Source of the DNA: Polymorphobacter fuscus
Lineage (GTDB): Bacteria; Pseudomonadota; Alphaproteobacteria; Sphingomonadales; Sphingomonadaceae
Direction of reading: 5' to 3'
NCBI RefSeq assembly: GCF_011927825.1
Contig: NZ_JAATJI010000002.1
Span: 310,001 to 374,000, forward strand
DNA: 64,000 nucleotides
Made by a program: the position numbers and the translations under genes. How positions within the stretch are numbered: position 1 is the stretch's first letter; each line of letters opens with the position of its first letter. Positions 1-8,954 of this stretch are shown piece after piece. Below the pieces are notes generated by a model. The model was given only the letters and a program-made list of their open reading frames with translations. It did no database searches and had not been told where the DNA came from.

Positions 1-1
1 G

Positions 2-505
2 GTCACCGCCGTGCACAGCGACAATGCTGCATTAGCGCTGCCGACGCTGGAGCCGTTCGATGTCATCGTGCTTTGGCAAGCGATCGAGCATCTGCCCAAT
101 TATCATGACGTGCTGCGCGCTGCCGCCGCCCAGCTCAAGCCGGGGGGTATTCTGGTCATCGATACGCCCAATCCGGCGGCATTCCAGTTCAAGGTGCTTG
201 GACGCCGCTGGGTTCATCTGGACGCGCCGCGCCACGTCGTGCTGATCCCCGTGGAAACGCTCAAGGCTCAGGCAGATGCCGCCGGGCTTGATCCAATTCG
301 ACTCACCGCATCAAACGTAAGCGCCAACGGCTTCAACGGATGGGGCTGGGCGTTCACATTCAAGAATTATTTCGGCGACAATATAGTCGGGTCGGCAGTA
401 CATTTTGCCGGGCGTGTATTGGGCAAGCTGCTCATCCCGATCGAGCGCACCGGTTGGCGTGGCAGCACTTATACGGCGATTTTCCGCAAGCGAGCGATTC
501 CATGA
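2..505 (+). CDS. SAM-dependent methyltransferase, C-terminal part (5' end outside window)
   Basis: The reading frame is open from the window edge, so the start is missing. The visible part holds the second half of a class I methyltransferase fold: the strand-4 motif FDVIVLWQAIEHL (about residues 17-29 of the visible part) followed by LKPGGILVIDTPNP, typical of methyltransferase domain 11/12 proteins of polysaccharide clusters. The stop TGA overlaps the ATG of the next glycosyltransferase (ATGA), so the two are translationally coupled. The acceptor is unknown; methylation of a surface-polysaccharide residue or lipid-linked sugar is an inference from the neighbours. Confidence 0.75.
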   Translation, partial: VTAVHSDNAALALPTLEPFDVIVLWQAIEHLPNYHDVLRAAAAQLKPGGILVIDTPNPAAFQFKVLGRRWVHLDAPRHVVLIPVETLKAQADAAGLDPIRLTASNVSANGFNGWGWAFTFKNYFGDNIVGSAVHFAGRVLGKLLIPIERTGWRGSTYTAIFRKRAIP

Positions 506-1692
506 AGTTTTCGGTTCTCCTGCCCACGCGTAACCGGCTCGAATATCTTCGCTATGCGGTCGAGACGGTGCGGCAACAGGACTATGCCGATTGGGAAATC
601 GTCATTTCTGACAATGATTCAGTCGATGACATCGCAGGCTATGTCGCCGAGCTTGCCGATCCGCGCATTGTATATCTGCGGACGCCGAGCTTCGTTCCGG
701 TAACCGACAACTGGAACCATGCCCTCGGTGCGAGCAGCGGGGATTACGTCGTTATGCTCGGCGATGACGACGGCCTGCTACCCGGATATTTCTCTGGATT
801 GATGGCAGCGATGGCCAATTTTCTCGATCCCGACTTCGTCTATGTCAGCGCACTTTTCTTTGCTTATCCGGGCGTCATGCCGGATGCCCCGGATGGCTTC
901 TTGCGCACTGACCAGAACCGGTTCTTCTCGGGTGCCGCTCCCTATTGGCTGGATCCGGATACGGCACGCGGCATTGCGCGCGGCTATCTCGATTTTCGCA
1001 TGCCGGTTGCGTCCAACATGCAATTTTCTTTGATCAGTCGCCGTACCATCAATGCAATGAAGGCCGCCGGGCCATTCTTTCAGTCTCCCTATCCGGATTT
1101 TTACGCGACGCCGGCGTTGTTCCTCACCTGCGACCGCATCCTGATCTATCCCAAGCCATTTGTTGTCATTGGCATCACGCCGAAATCCTATGGCTTCTTC
1201 CATTTCAATAACCGTTCCGGAGATGGTGTTGATTTTCTTAACAATAATGGCGCGCTTGCTGCCGACGACCTTGACGCAATCCGCCTGCCTGGAACGTCGT
1301 ATAATGATAGTTGGCTGCTAGCTATGAAGGCACTCGAAGCCAGTTTCTCGGGCGCACGCGGTATGACGCCCGACATCCGCCGCTACCGCTTCTTGCAGAT
1401 CGTGTATTGCTACAAACATGGCTATTTTGATCGCAGCATCGCTCCGGCCGCGCTTGCCACGCTTAAGGGGCGGATGACGACGGCCGAGCGCCTGACCTGG
1501 GGGATTGTCTTGCCGCTTGGTTTCAGCCTGTTGCGGCTGGTGCCGACTGGTCTGCGCGCTACGGTCATCGCCCGACTGCGGCGGATGATTGGCCAGCATC
1601 CGATTTCAGACGAGGCGGCCATCGCCACGCGCTTTGAAAACCTCCTTGATGTCTATGCGCAGATCAATGCGCATGGCATGCCGTCAGCCTGA
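502..1692 (+). CDS. Family 2 glycosyltransferase
   Basis: 396 residues starting at the ATG that overlaps the previous stop. The N-terminus FSVLLPTRNRLEYLRYAVE and the following IVISDNDSVDD are the nucleotide-sugar binding start of a GT-A fold (GT2). GDYVVMLGDDDG (about residue 80) supplies the DxD-like metal site. The C-terminal half has no recognisable domain; a hydrophobic stretch near residue 340 could be a membrane-association helix. Probably adds one sugar to a repeat unit of an exopolysaccharide or O-antigen. Donor and acceptor cannot be read from the sequence. Confidence 0.85.
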   Translation: MKFSVLLPTRNRLEYLRYAVETVRQQDYADWEIVISDNDSVDDIAGYVAELADPRIVYLRTPSFVPVTDNWNHALGASSGDYVVMLGDDDGLLPGYFSGLMAAMANFLDPDFVYVSALFFAYPGVMPDAPDGFLRTDQNRFFSGAAPYWLDPDTARGIARGYLDFRMPVASNMQFSLISRRTINAMKAAGPFFQSPYPDFYATPALFLTCDRILIYPKPFVVIGITPKSYGFFHFNNRSGDGVDFLNNNGALAADDLDAIRLPGTSYNDSWLLAMKALEASFSGARGMTPDIRRYRFLQIVYCYKHGYFDRSIAPAALATLKGRMTTAERLTWGIVLPLGFSLLRLVPTGLRATVIARLRRMIGQHPISDEAAIATRFENLLDVYAQINAHGMPSA

Positions 1693-1697
1693 TTGTT

Positions 1698-2819
1698 ATG
1701 GCACCGCTGCTCAGCCTCATCATCCCGACGCGGGAACGGGCCCATACGCTGGCTGCAACGTTGGCAACGGCGGTCGCAACCACCAGTGCTCGCCTGGAAA
1801 TCATCGTCAGTGACAACGTCAGTGCTGATGACACCCATGCTGTCGTGACGCGCACGGGCGACAGCCGTGTTCGCTATGTCAATCCCGGCAGCCGCCAATC
1901 GATGTGCGGCAATTATGAGTTCGCGCTGGCGGCTGCAACGGGAACATATGTCATCATCATCGGCGATGATGATGCGGTCATTCCACAAGCGCTCGATCGG
2001 TTGATGGACCGACTCGCAGCTTTATCCGAGCCCGTCATTCACATGTGGCCACTGCATATCTACGACTGGCCGTCATCGGGGCGCCCGGCAAGTGTTGCCT
2101 ATCTCGCACCCACCATCCCGCCGTCCGAGCTTGATCTCAAGGCCAAGGCGCGTGATGTTCTGCAGCGCGGTGGTTGGAAATACTACGAATTGCCGTCACC
2201 CTATCACGCAGCCATCCCGCGTGCGTTTCTGTCGGGGATTCGCGATCGGACCGGGCGGGTTTTTCACTCTACCCAGCCCGACGTTTTCACGGCTATGGCG
2301 ATCCCTGCGTTTGCTGATCGCGCCATTAACATCGGCAGCGCAGTCACTTTCAACGGTCGCTCAGCGAAATCGAACGGCCTGGGCTTTGTGGAAAGGAAAG
2401 CGCGCGTCAATATTGATCGGTTCATCGCCGAATATGGCGATTACCGTTTTCATCCCAGTCTGCCGACCGGCGTTGCGGCAGCGGCCAACATGATCCCCGA
2501 CGCGATCTTGCTCGCTGCCGAAATGTTTCCTGAAGTCTATGCCGGCACAGACTTCGACTATGGCGCGATGTGGGCATATATCTGCCGATTGGGTTTCATC
2601 TCGCACGGTGAAGTTCTGGCGCGCCGTGCCGAATTGCAGCGCGCGCATGATTTCAGCCTGGTTCGTTTCCTGTCCTTATCAGCGGTCCACCAAGCTGCGG
2701 TGGTGCGACGAAAGATGCTCAACGCCGCGACGCCGTTGGGTAGCCTCGCCCATGGCGTCCCCGACAGTATCGATGCTTTTGTTGCGGTACTGCAGCGCGA
2801 CTTCGCTCCGGCGGCATGA
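1698..2819 (+). CDS. Family 2 glycosyltransferase
   Basis: 373 residues, starting 5 bases after the previous stop. The N-terminal GT-A signature LSLIIPTRERAHTLAATLA and EIIVSDNVSADDTH, then GTYVIIIGDDDAVIP (about residue 85), closely parallel the preceding gene, so the two are probably diverged duplicates acting in sequence on one repeat unit. The stop overlaps the ATG of the polymerase-like gene. Sugar specificity is not predictable. Confidence 0.85.
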   Translation: MAPLLSLIIPTRERAHTLAATLATAVATTSARLEIIVSDNVSADDTHAVVTRTGDSRVRYVNPGSRQSMCGNYEFALAAATGTYVIIIGDDDAVIPQALDRLMDRLAALSEPVIHMWPLHIYDWPSSGRPASVAYLAPTIPPSELDLKAKARDVLQRGGWKYYELPSPYHAAIPRAFLSGIRDRTGRVFHSTQPDVFTAMAIPAFADRAINIGSAVTFNGRSAKSNGLGFVERKARVNIDRFIAEYGDYRFHPSLPTGVAAAANMIPDAILLAAEMFPEVYAGTDFDYGAMWAYICRLGFISHGEVLARRAELQRAHDFSLVRFLSLSAVHQAAVVRRKMLNAATPLGSLAHGVPDSIDAFVAVLQRDFAPAA

Positions 2820-4081
2820 TAGCCACGCCGACGCCGGCCCCGCGGCTGCCGATCGCAGCACTGCTGTTGGCGCTTATCTTCATGCCGACTTTGGTGTTTT
2901 ATGCCGGGTTGACTTCGTCGCTGGCGCTAGGCGCCGCCTTTGCCGCCCTTCTCATAATTGTGACAGTCGCGGCCTTCCCGATCGGCTTGCAACGCCCGCT
3001 GGCCACTACAACCTCCTGGTTTTTAGTTGTCTCCCTGGTCTTGACGCTGCATTTGTTAATCGCAGGGCTGTTGCGCCCGGTCGATATCCCGCATGCTCTC
3101 GGCTCCTATGCGCCCCTGCTGTTAATGGCCTTGGGCGGGTGCGCGCTTTCCGTTGCTGTGCAGAACGTGCCGTCGGCGCAGTTCGATGCCGCAATCAGAA
3201 TTGGCTTCTGGGCGCTGGTGCTGGTGTCGCTGTTGCCGATAATCGGGCTCGACGTCGCGCGCATCTACGTCGGCCTAGGATACTATGCCAAGCCAGTCTT
3301 CCCGTTCACTGAGCCGTCGCATCTGGCGCTGATCCTGATGCCGTTCTTTCTCTATGTCTGCGTGACAGCACCGCTGCGCCAGCGCTTGTTCCTGCTCGGG
3401 CTCGGGCTGTTGCTTGTCATCATTCTCGAAAGCCTGGTGCTGGCTACTGGCTGGCTTCTCGTGGCGTTGATCTGCATGCGCGGCCTAGTGCTGCCAATGG
3501 CGATTGTCGGCATTCTCGGGGTTGTGCTGACGCAACTTGATCTCACCTACTATCTAGATCGGCTGGACTTCAGTGGCGACTCGCAGAACCTGTCAACGTT
3601 GGTTTATCTCCAAGGTTGGGAACTGATCGATGAAGCGCTGCGTGACACTCAAGGATGGGGCCAAGGTTTCCAGCAACTTGGGCTGCTCGGTACCGACTCG
3701 CCGATTTCGACGGTCATTTACGCGCTGATTGGCAATGACTCAAACTTGCGTGACGGCGGCTTCCTTACCGCAAAGATAGTCGGCGAGTTTGGGCTGCTTG
3801 GAATAGCATTGATTGCGGCACTGCTGGTCGTAATCGCTCGCTCGGCGCTGGCGCTACGCCGAGTTGCACGGCGCCCGACTCGGCAGAATCCGACCCTCGT
3901 GTTTGCCGATGCCGTGTTTATCGGCCTGTTTGTCGAACTTGCATTGCGTTCCACAAGCTATTTCTCAGGCAACGCCCTGTTGGTGGTAATGGCAGCACAC
4001 TTGCGGTTCGGACAGCGCTCGTCTGCGGGCATGGCCTTCATCTCGACTGAGAAGCCAAGCGGTATTTCCACTGAAGGTTAA
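2816..4081 (+). CDS. Wzy/O-antigen-ligase-like polysaccharide polymerase
   Basis: 421 residues, almost entirely hydrophobic, with about ten predicted membrane spans starting near residue 12 and a large non-hydrophobic loop between about residues 240 and 310. This is the architecture of Wzy polymerases and WaaL ligases, which show little sequence conservation. The position after two glycosyltransferases and opposite a Wzz-like gene supports a polymerase in a Wzx/Wzy-type pathway. The ATG overlaps the previous stop. The 261 bases downstream, to the convergent wzz-like gene, hold no convincing gene. Confidence 0.7.
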   Translation: MIATPTPAPRLPIAALLLALIFMPTLVFYAGLTSSLALGAAFAALLIIVTVAAFPIGLQRPLATTTSWFLVVSLVLTLHLLIAGLLRPVDIPHALGSYAPLLLMALGGCALSVAVQNVPSAQFDAAIRIGFWALVLVSLLPIIGLDVARIYVGLGYYAKPVFPFTEPSHLALILMPFFLYVCVTAPLRQRLFLLGLGLLLVIILESLVLATGWLLVALICMRGLVLPMAIVGILGVVLTQLDLTYYLDRLDFSGDSQNLSTLVYLQGWELIDEALRDTQGWGQGFQQLGLLGTDSPISTVIYALIGNDSNLRDGGFLTAKIVGEFGLLGIALIAALLVVIARSALALRRVARRPTRQNPTLVFADAVFIGLFVELALRSTSYFSGNALLVVMAAHLRFGQRSSAGMAFISTEKPSGISTEG

Positions 4082-4342
4082 CCAAAGTGGAGTTTGCGGC
4101 CGGCGACGTAGGGTATCTGCCCAACAGGTGACGCAGCGTTGTGGCTCGATGTTCGTAGGTTGTGCGACCAATCACGACCACCTGACGGTTTCCAACGCTC
4201 TAAATTGTCATCGATGGTAGCTGAAACTCGCCAGCTTTGAATTGGACTGACGCGCGGCGCCGAGCAGTCACGTCGTCTTCTCGCCGGTCGCCAGCGCCGC
4301 CCCTCTGCCGAACTGCTGCAATGGATGCGTGGCGAAGGCTGA

Positions 4343-5293
4343 TCAGCCGGCTGACGATTGACGGCGCAGATACGCGATAAGGGGCAGCACGAATAGTGCG
4401 AGTCCTATCCACAGCGCCACCGCCGCAATGAAAGCCGCGGAAAGCACGATCCAAGGATTGGGCGTCGTAAAATTGGGAGATACCCATATATCACCAAACG
4501 CTTCGGCGGCGAATGATGCGTCTGAACTCGCCATCATCCGGGTTTTTTCGTAATTGCCTAACATCTGCGCCATCGATAGCCGGTATTCGACGACCTGAAT
4601 CTCGGCGAGACGGCGTTCGAGATATTCAACATAGCGCGTTGACCGTTCCAACGAGCGTGCCCGCAAGAAGTTGTCAGCCTCAAAATTGATCCCGGCAAGA
4701 AGTTCGACCGCTACCTTGGGATCCGCATTAAGATAGGTGAGCCGGATTAAGGACTTTTTCTTGTCTTCCGCCACAAGAACGTTTTTTTCGATATAGTTTT
4801 GCAGGTCATGGCCGTCGGGTGGTGCCCAAGCCTTGATCGGTACCCCCAGCAGGCGCTTGACGCCATTGATGATGCTGCGAACGAACGATTGCGGCTCTCG
4901 CCATTGCTGCGCCGCAGGATCCCACGATTCCTTAAAGATGGCCTGCATCAGCGCCGCCCGCTCGCTCAGACTTTTGGCGACCGGATAGGAGGTCACGGCT
5001 TCGGCGTACATCGCAAATCCCGATCCAGCCTGGCTCGATAAATCGACGCCAACAAGCGAACCGAGGCTTGCAAGGTTACCAACTGGTTTCTGGCCGCTTT
5101 GATCGGCCGGTGTTAAAGCGAGGACAGCTGAGTATTTGTAGGTCGCGATATGAAGATAGCCGACCGCAAGCGAAAGCGAGACCACAACGAGGACGATGCC
5201 GAGCCAGCGATGTCGGCGCAGCTGAGTGATCCAGCCGATCAGTGCTGCCGCTTCCGGTGCCTCGGCCTCGCGGATCTGGGGCATTTGCGACAT
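4343..5293 (-). CDS. Wzz-like chain-length determinant protein
   Basis: 316 residues from the ATG at 5293. A first membrane helix around residues 30-50 (WLGIVLVVVSLSLAVGYL) and a second at about residues 280-305 flank a periplasmic, partly coiled-coil region with ERSTRYVEYLERRLAEIQ. This two-helix layout is that of polysaccharide co-polymerases (Wzz/PCP family), which set the chain length of the polymer made by Wzy. No C-terminal tyrosine kinase domain is present. Transcription converges on the polymerase-like gene. Upstream in-frame ATG/GTG codons are not supported by an obvious ribosome site. Confidence 0.75.
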   Translation of the reverse strand: MSQMPQIREAEAPEAAALIGWITQLRRHRWLGIVLVVVSLSLAVGYLHIATYKYSAVLALTPADQSGQKPVGNLASLGSLVGVDLSSQAGSGFAMYAEAVTSYPVAKSLSERAALMQAIFKESWDPAAQQWREPQSFVRSIINGVKRLLGVPIKAWAPPDGHDLQNYIEKNVLVAEDKKKSLIRLTYLNADPKVAVELLAGINFEADNFLRARSLERSTRYVEYLERRLAEIQVVEYRLSMAQMLGNYEKTRMMASSDASFAAEAFGDIWVSPNFTTPNPWIVLSAAFIAAVALWIGLALFVLPLIAYLRRQSSAG

Positions 5294-6120
5294 TGCGTTT
5301 CCATTAGATGGCCGCCTCAGCATGGCGGCGTCTGTCGATAGCCATGTCGCGTCTCGGTTGCTATAGCCTTGGATGTGTAGCCGTGCCGGTTTGTGAGGTG
5401 GACCGGGTACACTCGCCCCGCGAATCTGCGAGTGAGGGCCAGACAGGCGGGCGCTATGGTCACCGAAACCGATAGGCTTCAAACTCACTGATATTGGATC
5501 CCATTGTCTCAAACGGCCGGATCAATTCTACCTTCGCATGCCGTTCAGCCGAGACGTTTACATCAACTGCACGGCACAGGGCCCACCGTTGAAATGTCGC
5601 CCACGACGGAATTTGACCGTGTCGGTGCAAGCTCCAGCCGAAAAAATCATCTAATACGGATCATTAGCTACCTTCTTGCCCTCCCTCGCAAGAAGCCCGA
5701 CTAACCAGTGCGGCGACGTTCGAGGCATTTTTTGTATTCAGACTGCCCCGGCTTTCGCGGTGAAGCTACGGCTCGACCATCCGGCTGACGGACGCTCGCC
5801 GCAAGCGCCATGGCGTTCTCGCAAAACAGTTTGTTTTGATATGAGGGGTGCGTCGGCACCTGCGCATCCGTTTCGCCCCTATTCGTCAGAGGCGAAGCCG
5901 CGTACTGACCGGGCCGGGACATCACCTGCATGACCCCAGTCAGGGCCGGTATCGCGTCGACCTTGTCGAGTTGTTGCCGCCACGTGGCCCGCATCGGTAT
6001 CGGCAGCGCTGCGCTATCGACGTTAGCGATGGCGGCCGCAGGCGCGCTTGGGCGTTATGCGAGCTAGCACCGTCGCTTGGATAAGAAGCATCGGCGATAG
6101 CGCGTTTTTCTGTGGCGTCA
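5294..6120. other. Gene-poor boundary between polysaccharide and sugar-catabolic loci
   Basis: About 830 bases with only short open frames that lack ribosome sites and recognisable motifs. It lies upstream of the wzz-like gene and downstream of the GntR-family gene. A small GCCGCC/GGCGGC inverted repeat occurs at 5311-5329 just ahead of the wzz-like start. An AT-richer patch near 5640-5680 could hold a promoter. No tRNA, transposase remnant or direct repeat was recognised. Confidence 0.5.
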
Positions 6121-6873
6121 TCACGACAATGGCAAAATCCCGCCCTTTGTCGGCTTCGCGCCCTCTCGGTGGGCGTATAGGTGGTTCGATCGTGTCAGGT
6201 GGCGGACCAGCGCCTGTTCCGCGCCATCGGGGTTGTGTGCCTCGATATGGTCGATAACCTCGGCATGTTCGGCGAGCGTCCGCTCGCTATGGCCCTGCCA
6301 GATCAGCATGTGCGCATGATATTCGCGCAGCCAGCCCAGCATCATCTGGCTGACCGTGACATAGATGGGGTTGCCGGAGATCGCCGCGATGCGGGTGTGA
6401 AGGTCCATGTCGGCGCCCATGAAGGCTGTCGAGTCGCCGGCCAATTCGCCCTGCCGGGCACAGAGTGCGCGCAGGTCGGCAATATCGGCCGGCGTCGCGA
6501 GTTCGGCCGCGCGCCGGACCATGCCGCGTTCGAAAAACAACCTGGCGTCCTTGAGATGTTCGAGCGATTCCGGCGAGACCGACAGCAGCAACTGGGCAAT
6601 CGGATCGAGCTGACGCATGGCCGATCCCGCGGTCAGCCGGCGGACCCGCGCGCGCTCCCCATGGTTGATCGTTACCAGTCCCATGTTGGCGAGCGCCTGC
6701 ATGGCTTCGCGAATGGCGGGGCGGCCGACGCCGAAGCGGACCATCAGTTCGCGTTCCGAGGGCAGCGCCGCGCCAGGTGCCACTTCACCGCTCACGATCA
6801 TCGCCTTCAGCCGATCGAACACCTCATCGGAAAGCTTGCGCCGGACGATCGGTTCTTGCGCTTCCGCACTCAC
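6121..6873 (-). CDS. FadR/GntR-family transcriptional regulator
   Basis: 250 residues from the GTG at 6873, preceded by AGGA; longer in-frame starts exist to 6972 but lack a better ribosome site. Residues about 10-75 form the winged helix of the GntR family (LPSERELMVRFGVGRPAIREAM). The rest is an all-helical FCD ligand domain with DMDLHTRIAAISGNP and HAEVIDHIEAHN supplying the usual Asp/His residues. FCD regulators bind sugar acids and related carboxylates, and this one resembles NanR-type proteins. It is divergent from the ThuA-like/SDR gene pair, and the gap carries an ATAATCATACGAAT element, so it probably controls the apiose genes. The ligand (apionate or a downstream acid) is inferred. 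Confidence 0.85.
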   Translation of the reverse strand: MSAEAQEPIVRRKLSDEVFDRLKAMIVSGEVAPGAALPSERELMVRFGVGRPAIREAMQALANMGLVTINHGERARVRRLTAGSAMRQLDPIAQLLLSVSPESLEHLKDARLFFERGMVRRAAELATPADIADLRALCARQGELAGDSTAFMGADMDLHTRIAAISGNPIYVTVSQMMLGWLREYHAHMLIWQGHSERTLAEHAEVIDHIEAHNPDGAEQALVRHLTRSNHLYAHREGAKPTKGGILPLS

Positions 6874-7066
6874 GCCTGATCCTGCCTTTCGCTGCCGCGC
6901 CCGAACGATATCATTAACGCGAAAGCGTCGCTGGCAATAGCGACAGTTTCGCACATTCCGACGCCACGACACGGGATCCGCCGTGGTGGCCAGTGCCGGC
7001 GGCGTCGCGCATTACGGCCGCTGACGCCCTGTTTTCGCAGCGCGTTGACGGGGTCACCCGCCCAAT

Positions 7067-7080
7067 ATAATCATACGAAT
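7067..7080. promoter_or_regulatory. Candidate GntR-type operator (GTATGAT element)
   Basis: ATAATCATACGAAT, which reads ATTCGTATGATTAT on the other strand, lies about 70 bases before the ThuA-like start in the divergent gap with the GntR-type gene. The same GTATGAY core recurs upstream of other genes in the locus. Operator function is inferred. Confidence 0.45.
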
Positions 7081-7151
7081 GACGGCCGTACGTACGGGCG
7101 GATGGTCCCGGGGCGGTTTCCGGCGGCAGCCCAGTCGTGGAGAAACTTGCG

Positions 7152-8024
7152 ATGAACGGTATCGACCGTGCCATTCTGGCCGTGGCCATCGGGCTGGCCG
7201 CGATGCCGTTGCCGGCGCAGGCCCCTTTGCAGGCGCCTGTCCCGGCGCCGGTCCGCGACCCCCGGAACTGGCCGACGCCGGTCATGGACACGGTGCCGCC
7301 GGCACTGCCAGCACTCGCCCCGGGCGCGGTGCTGGTGCTGTCCAAGACCAACAGCTTTCGCGATCCCGATCAGATCGAGGCTGCGAAAAAGGTGCTGGTC
7401 GACCTTGTCGGCAAACAGCACCGCGATGTTTTCGAAACCGAAAATGCCGCGATCATGAACCCGCGTGATCTCGCGCGATTCTCGACGGTCGTGCTCAACA
7501 GCACCAGTGGCAACATCTTTACCGAAAGCCAGCGCGCCGCGTTCAAGGCCTGGATCGAGGCCGGCGGCGGCGTCGTGCTGCTCCATGGCGCCGGCGGTGA
7601 TCCGGCATATGACTGGAAATGGTATCCCGAGACGCTGATCGGCGCGCAGTTCATCGGGCATACCGGACGTCCAAAGCAGTTCCAGCCGGCGGTGATCGAC
7701 GTGCGCGACCGCAGCAATCCCGCCACCGCCGGGCTTCCCGAAAAATGGCAACGCACCGAGGAATGGTATTCCTTCGACCGCGTGCCGAGCGGTCCGACCA
7801 CGCGCATCCTCGCCACGCTCGACGAGACCAGCTACGAACCCTTTCCGGAACGGACGCGCATGGGCGCGGTCCATCCGCTGATCTGGACGCATTGTGTCGG
7901 GCGTGGGCGGGTGTTCTTTTCGGCGCTGGGGCACAAGGCCGAAACCTATGCCGAGCCTCTTCACCAGCAGATGATCGACGGTGCCATTCGCTGGGCCGGC
8001 CGCAGCGCCGGCAGTGGTTGCTGA
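7152..8024 (+). CDS. Exported ThuA-like domain protein
   Basis: 290 residues from the ATG at 7152, with GGAGAAA at 7139-7145 as ribosome site. An N-terminal signal peptide (hydrophobic about residues 7-20, ending PLPAQA) sends it to the periplasm. The mature part is a ThuA-like, glutamine-amidotransferase-type fold: VLVLSKTNSFRDPD, then WIEAGGGVVLLHGAGGDPAYDWKWY, HPLIWTHCVGRGRVFFSALGH. ThuA proteins occur in sugar-utilisation loci (trehalose use in rhizobia) but their chemistry is not settled. It is first in a short operon with the SDR gene 15 bases downstream. Confidence 0.75.
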   Translation: MNGIDRAILAVAIGLAAMPLPAQAPLQAPVPAPVRDPRNWPTPVMDTVPPALPALAPGAVLVLSKTNSFRDPDQIEAAKKVLVDLVGKQHRDVFETENAAIMNPRDLARFSTVVLNSTSGNIFTESQRAAFKAWIEAGGGVVLLHGAGGDPAYDWKWYPETLIGAQFIGHTGRPKQFQPAVIDVRDRSNPATAGLPEKWQRTEEWYSFDRVPSGPTTRILATLDETSYEPFPERTRMGAVHPLIWTHCVGRGRVFFSALGHKAETYAEPLHQQMIDGAIRWAGRSAGSGC

Positions 8025-8039
8025 TCAGGAGCCCCGAGC

Positions 8040-8873
8040 ATGACCCCAGCCTCTTTTTCCGCCATCGGAGCCGGCAATCTGGCCGTGATTACCGGCGCCG
8101 CGAGCGGCATCGGGTTCGCAACGGCGGAGGCGCTTGGCGCCCTCGGCATGCGGGTGCTCCTCGTCGATCGCGCCGGCGAGGCGCTGGCCGCGGCGACCGC
8201 CGCCATCGATGGCGCCACGGCCTTTGCGGTGGACGTCGCCGATCGGACCGCGATGACGGCGTTGGCGGCGGCAATTGCCGAAACCCACGGCCCGGTTTCG
8301 GTATTGATGAACAATGCCGGGGTGGGCGGCGGCGGCGATGTGTTCGCCGCGCCCGAGGCGTGGGAGACGACGATCGGAACCAATTTGTTCGGGGTCCTCA
8401 ACGGCGTGCAGGCGTTCGTTCCCGCCATGGTCGACAACGGCTTGCCGGGGTTGATCGTCAACACCGGGTCGAAACAGGGCATTACCCAGCCCCCCGGCAA
8501 CACCGCCTACAACGTCAGCAAGGCCGGCGTGAAGGCGCTGAGCGAAGGCCTGGCCCATAGTCTGCGCGAACGCACCGGCGACCGGGTGACGGCGCACCTG
8601 CTGATCCCCGGCTTCACCTTTACCGGCATGACGCGTCCGGGTGCCGGCGCGAAGCCGGCCGCTGCCTGGACTTCGGAGCAGGTGGTCGAGCGGATGATGC
8701 AGGGCCTTGCGGCGGGCGATTTCTACATCCTTTGCCCTGACAACGAGACCACGCCGGAACAGGATGCGCGGCGCATCGCCTGGGCCGCCGGGGACATCAT
8801 CGAGAACCGCCCGGCGCTGTCCCGCTGGCATCCCGATTGGGCGAGCCGTTTCGCCGACTTCATGCGCTTCTGA
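8040..8873 (+). CDS. SDR-family NAD(P)-dependent oxidoreductase (possible D-apiose dehydrogenase)
   Basis: 277 residues, preceded by CAGGAG. It has the Rossmann motif TGAASGIG (about residues 18-25), the NNAG motif (about residues 90-93) and the catalytic YNVSK with an upstream Ser (NTGSKQG). The C-terminal part (about 200-277) is longer than in minimal SDRs. The substrate is unknown. The neighbouring apnL/apnO genes need a dehydrogenase that makes apionolactone from D-apiose, and no Gfo/Idh/MocA-type enzyme is seen in the window, so this SDR is a candidate for that step. That assignment is inference only; other polyol or sugar substrates are equally possible. Confidence 0.8.
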   Translation: MTPASFSAIGAGNLAVITGAASGIGFATAEALGALGMRVLLVDRAGEALAAATAAIDGATAFAVDVADRTAMTALAAAIAETHGPVSVLMNNAGVGGGGDVFAAPEAWETTIGTNLFGVLNGVQAFVPAMVDNGLPGLIVNTGSKQGITQPPGNTAYNVSKAGVKALSEGLAHSLRERTGDRVTAHLLIPGFTFTGMTRPGAGAKPAAAWTSEQVVERMMQGLAAGDFYILCPDNETTPEQDARRIAWAAGDIIENRPALSRWHPDWASRFADFMRF

Positions 8874-8954
8874 CGTCGCCACGCACCTGCGGGGCGTGGT
8901 GCATCATGCCGCGGCAGCAGCTTGCCGGTGCGTCTGATCGCATGCCGGTGAGCG

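Noticed and set aside
5311..5329. GCCGCC/GGCGGC hairpin as a terminator
   Set aside because: It lies just upstream of the wzz-like start rather than after a gene, and there is no T run; short GC inverted repeats are common in this DNA.
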